Positions 61,395 to 64,000 of a DNA stretch of 64,000 nt are shown in pieces. The notes beneath the pieces are model-generated. The model ran no database searches and had not been told where the DNA came from. It saw only the letters and a list, made by a program, of their open reading frames with translations. The position numbers and the translations under genes are program-made. The stretch spans positions 1,736,001 to 1,800,000 of the forward strand of contig NC_016599.1 of the NCBI RefSeq assembly GCF_000236705.1, written 5' to 3'. Source of the stretch: Owenweeksia hongkongensis DSM 17368 (GTDB lineage Bacteria > Bacteroidota > Bacteroidia > Flavobacteriales > Schleiferiaceae). Position 1 is the stretch's first letter, and the number at the start of each line of letters is the position of its first letter.

Positions 61395-64000
61395 ATGATA
61401 GCATCCAAAAAATATTCAAGTCCCTCCCTGCTCAGGTTACAGTCAAAATCTCAAGTTACTGTGTGCGTATTAGACCGCAACATTCAGGAAAGATTGGAAA
61501 AAATGTGGAGCCACCGCATGTTGACTCACATAGATTTTAAGCATATAGAACCTCATCAATTATGGCAAAATGAGCATTCGGATCTAATAATTTTTGACAC
61601 TACAACTCTTAATATTTATGAGGGTGGTTTGGGTGATTTACCTCCTTGCATTTTACTCACCTCATCCGAAGATGATCCTATCTACAAGAAAAACCCCATC
61701 CAAAAAGTGTCAGATTATCTTTTCATAGACGATTTATCCCCTGCACTTTTATCAAAAAGTATTGAATACACAATAAAACTGAATGATGTAAATCAAAAGC
61801 TTTATAATAAAATTGAAGATTACCATCAATTTATAGAGAATAATACCCTCCCTGTATTAATTGTTGATCTAACTACACAAGAAATATTAAAGGCAAACCA
61901 AGCAGCAGTTGACCTATATGGCTATTCTAAAGATGAACTTCAGCATATTTCGATACGAGATATAAGACCACCGGAAGACATAGAAATATTTGAAAAAACT
62001 ATTTCTGGAATTAATGATGAGGCTCAAACTGAATATCCAAATACTTTTAGACACTTAACAAAAGATGGACAGATTATCTATGTAGAATTAAAGGGTATGC
62101 CTATTTCAATTAAAGACAGGCGGGTGAGAATGGTATTAATCGAGGATGTTAGTGACCAAATGCAATCCAGAGACCGATTAATAGAAAGTGAAAGGCGATT
62201 TAAAGCATTGGTTCAAAATGGATCAGACATAATCGCTCTACTTTCTGCGAACGCAAAATTATTATACATAAGCCCAAGTATAGAACGTGTTTTAGGTTTA
62301 AAGCAAGAAGGTGTTATGGACACATCCCTTTTTGACTTCCTTCATCCAGATGACGTTCCATTGATGCAAAAGACACATGCAGATTTGCCAAATGCCACTC
62401 ATCAAATAAAAGTTGGACCGTATAGGGTAAAAAATACCGATGGTGATTGGAGATGGCTGGAGACTACTTTTTTAAATAAGCTAAATGATTCTGCCATAAA
62501 TGGCATAGTTGCCTCTTCAAGAGACATTACTAACCAAATTCAAAATCAACAAAAACTTGAAGCTAGCATTATTCGTTATAAAAACATTGTTGACGTTGCA
62601 AGCGATATTATTTATGAGTTTCATCTAGAAACGCGTGAAATGAAATTTGTCAGCAATCACTCTGACTCACTATTCGATTATCAAAATAATCAAAGTCTTA
62701 CAAGGGCTGACTGGGAATTACTACTTCATCCAGAGGATAGAAATAATGTTATTCAATACATGAGTAAGGTTCTTGCCAATAATGAAATAAACCAAGGACT
62801 AATCGAATATCGTCTTCGAAAGAAAAATGGCAAATACGCCCATTTCCAAGATCGCTTTTTTGTTCTAAATAAAAACGATGGTCATGGGCAAATACAAGGA
62901 GCTTTACAAGATATTAGTTTGCGTAAAACACATGAATCGATCCAGGAGTTCGAAAACAATATGCTAACGCTTTATGCAAAAGATAATAATGAAATAAAGG
63001 TTGTTTTAGAGAAAGCATTACTAGCAATTGAAACACTTATAGATGGAGCGATGTGCAGCATACTAAAATTAACAAAAGGTAATTGCGCCCGACACCTTAG
63101 CGCTCCCTCAATTCCACCCGCCTATTCACAAGTCATTGATGGGGTTTCCATAGGTCCAAAAGTGGGTTCTTGTGGAACAGCTATGTATGAGGGTTCAATA
63201 ATCATAGTTGAAGATATCGCTACTAATCCTTTGTGGGAAGACTATAAAGAAATTGCACTAAAATTCGGTTTAAAATCTTGCTGGTCAGTACCTATTAAAC
63301 ATCAAAATGGTAAAGTTATCGGAAGTTTCGCTACTTATTATAATGCGATTCGGAAACCTGACAGTTTTGAGCTAGAACTCATTCAAAGGGCAGCAAACGT
63401 TCTTGGTATTATAATGGAAAACTGGCAGGCCCGCGAAGACCTCAAACAGTCAAATGAACGATACGACATAGTAGCTCGTGCTACCAATGATATTATTTGG
63501 GAGTATAATCTTGCTACAGAGGAAATGACATCCACCGAAGGGTTATTCCAAAAATTTGGATATAACAAAGAAGAGGATCATTTACATTACAAGTGGTGGC
63601 TTAGCAAAATACATCCCGCGGATAAAGAAAATGTCACTCAAACAATCTTAAAACATCTTCGAAACGATAATCCTCAACTTAGTCACAAATATAGATTTAA
63701 AACAACCCGTGGCGATTATCGTTACATTCTTGAGCGCTTATATGTGATCAAAAATGACAATCAAATGCCAATTAGAATAATTGGTGCCATGGAAGATATT
63801 ACTGATAAAGAAAAATACTTACGTGAGATAGAAAAACAAAATCTTCTACTGAAACAAATTTCATGGGATCAGTCTCACAAAGTAAGAGCCCCTTTGGCTC
63901 GAATTATGGGTTTGCTAAATGTAATGGAGGCAACTAACAAAAATGACTTTGAAAATGATGAAGTTTTGCGTTATCTTTCTGATTCATCGAAAGAACTTGA
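61395..64000 (+). CDS. Multi-PAS/GAF sensor histidine kinase, C-terminus outside the window
   Basis: Open from the ATG at 61395 to the end of the window, at least 868 residues. No membrane segment. Residues 15-125 look like a receiver-type domain (LIIFDTTT, CILLTSSEDD, DYLFIDDLSPALLSKSIEYTI). Then come PAS domains at about 140-250 (NNTLPVLIVDLTTQEIL), 270-385 (NGSDIIALLSANAKL) and 395-510 (VASDIIYEFHLETR). A GAF domain is at about 540-675 (VGSCGTAMYEG, SCWSVPI), followed by a fourth PAS (ATNDIIWEYNLATEE). The HisKA phospho-acceptor segment is SWDQSHKVRAPLARIMGLL, with His as site. The ATPase domain should follow. Signal unknown. Confidence 0.9.
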   Translation, partial: MIASKKYSSPSLLRLQSKSQVTVCVLDRNIQERLEKMWSHRMLTHIDFKHIEPHQLWQNEHSDLIIFDTTTLNIYEGGLGDLPPCILLTSSEDDPIYKKNPIQKVSDYLFIDDLSPALLSKSIEYTIKLNDVNQKLYNKIEDYHQFIENNTLPVLIVDLTTQEILKANQAAVDLYGYSKDELQHISIRDIRPPEDIEIFEKTISGINDEAQTEYPNTFRHLTKDGQIIYVELKGMPISIKDRRVRMVLIEDVSDQMQSRDRLIESERRFKALVQNGSDIIALLSANAKLLYISPSIERVLGLKQEGVMDTSLFDFLHPDDVPLMQKTHADLPNATHQIKVGPYRVKNTDGDWRWLETTFLNKLNDSAINGIVASSRDITNQIQNQQKLEASIIRYKNIVDVASDIIYEFHLETREMKFVSNHSDSLFDYQNNQSLTRADWELLLHPEDRNNVIQYMSKVLANNEINQGLIEYRLRKKNGKYAHFQDRFFVLNKNDGHGQIQGALQDISLRKTHESIQEFENNMLTLYAKDNNEIKVVLEKALLAIETLIDGAMCSILKLTKGNCARHLSAPSIPPAYSQVIDGVSIGPKVGSCGTAMYEGSIIIVEDIATNPLWEDYKEIALKFGLKSCWSVPIKHQNGKVIGSFATYYNAIRKPDSFELELIQRAANVLGIIMENWQAREDLKQSNERYDIVARATNDIIWEYNLATEEMTSTEGLFQKFGYNKEEDHLHYKWWLSKIHPADKENVTQTILKHLRNDNPQLSHKYRFKTTRGDYRYILERLYVIKNDNQMPIRIIGAMEDITDKEKYLREIEKQNLLLKQISWDQSHKVRAPLARIMGLLNVMEATNKNDFENDEVLRYLSDSSKEL

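Noticed and set aside
1-64000. Prophage, biosynthetic gene cluster or classic defence island
   Set aside because: Apart from one IS3 element, no integrase, phage, NRPS/PKS, restriction or abortive-infection genes are present. Gene content is core metabolism and envelope.

Overview
The window comes from a member of the Bacteroidota, most likely a marine-type Flavobacteriales (Cryomorphaceae/Schleiferiaceae-like; the family level is a guess). Evidence: low-to-moderate GC; type IX secretion (T9SS) cargo with C-terminal sorting domains; PorP/SprF and PorV-type outer-membrane proteins; Bacteroidota promoter boxes (TAnnTTTG); and families largely confined to this phylum. There are no rRNA, tRNA or CRISPR loci. 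It is mostly chromosomal housekeeping and lipid metabolism, with one IS3-family insertion.

Layout. 1-3.6 kb: the tail of a GNAT gene, an S41 protease gene broken by an 11-bp tandem repeat, a cupin and a two-domain secreted esterase. 3.7-8.8 kb: acetate/aldehyde metabolism (acs, DUF779, aldehyde dehydrogenase, divergent AraC regulator). 8.8-14.5 kb: a diheme cytochrome, acyl-CoA dehydrogenase, and an ECF sigma factor translationally coupled to a protein joining an inner-membrane anchor to an outer-membrane-barrel-like end. 14.6-24 kb: a T9SS cargo gene, a beta-oxidation operon (marR-fadN-fadA), a long-chain acyl-CoA ligase interrupted by an in-frame TGA, and an amidohydrolase lipoprotein. 24-32 kb: fumC, an SdpI-like protein, an unannotated 59-aa membrane protein, an M23 lipoprotein, a GNAT-nitrilase fusion, an acpH-like gene and pssA. 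32-37 kb: PorV-like protein, lnt, a secreted protein and an IS3 element. 37-43 kb: a 2039-aa modular T9SS surface protein. 44-48 kb: threonine aldolase, PorP/SprF, a mini-lipoprotein that is almost only a type B sorting domain, recX, DUF4286. 48-53 kb: TPR protein, lipoprotein, serS, rpmA, rplU. 53-57 kb: a paired M16 protease operon. 57-64 kb: EamA transporter, bifunctional aminolipid acyltransferase, aspartokinase, and the start of a multi-PAS histidine kinase that runs off the window.

How it fits together. fadE, fadN, fadA, the acyl-CoA ligase and the MarR regulator form a fatty-acid degradation module. Near-identical palindromes over the -33 region of both the marR-fadN-fadA and fadE promoters suggest one regulon. 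The surface genes (two type A and one type B T9SS cargo, PorP, PorV-like, Lnt) describe cell-surface display.

Most unusual observation: many gaps between genes are filled with sequence having a 7-bp period. The heptamer differs at every locus. The array often starts in phase with the upstream stop codon and folds back as a long imperfect hairpin. At least eight clear loci lie between 15.9 and 58.2 kb. I know of no named family that matches.
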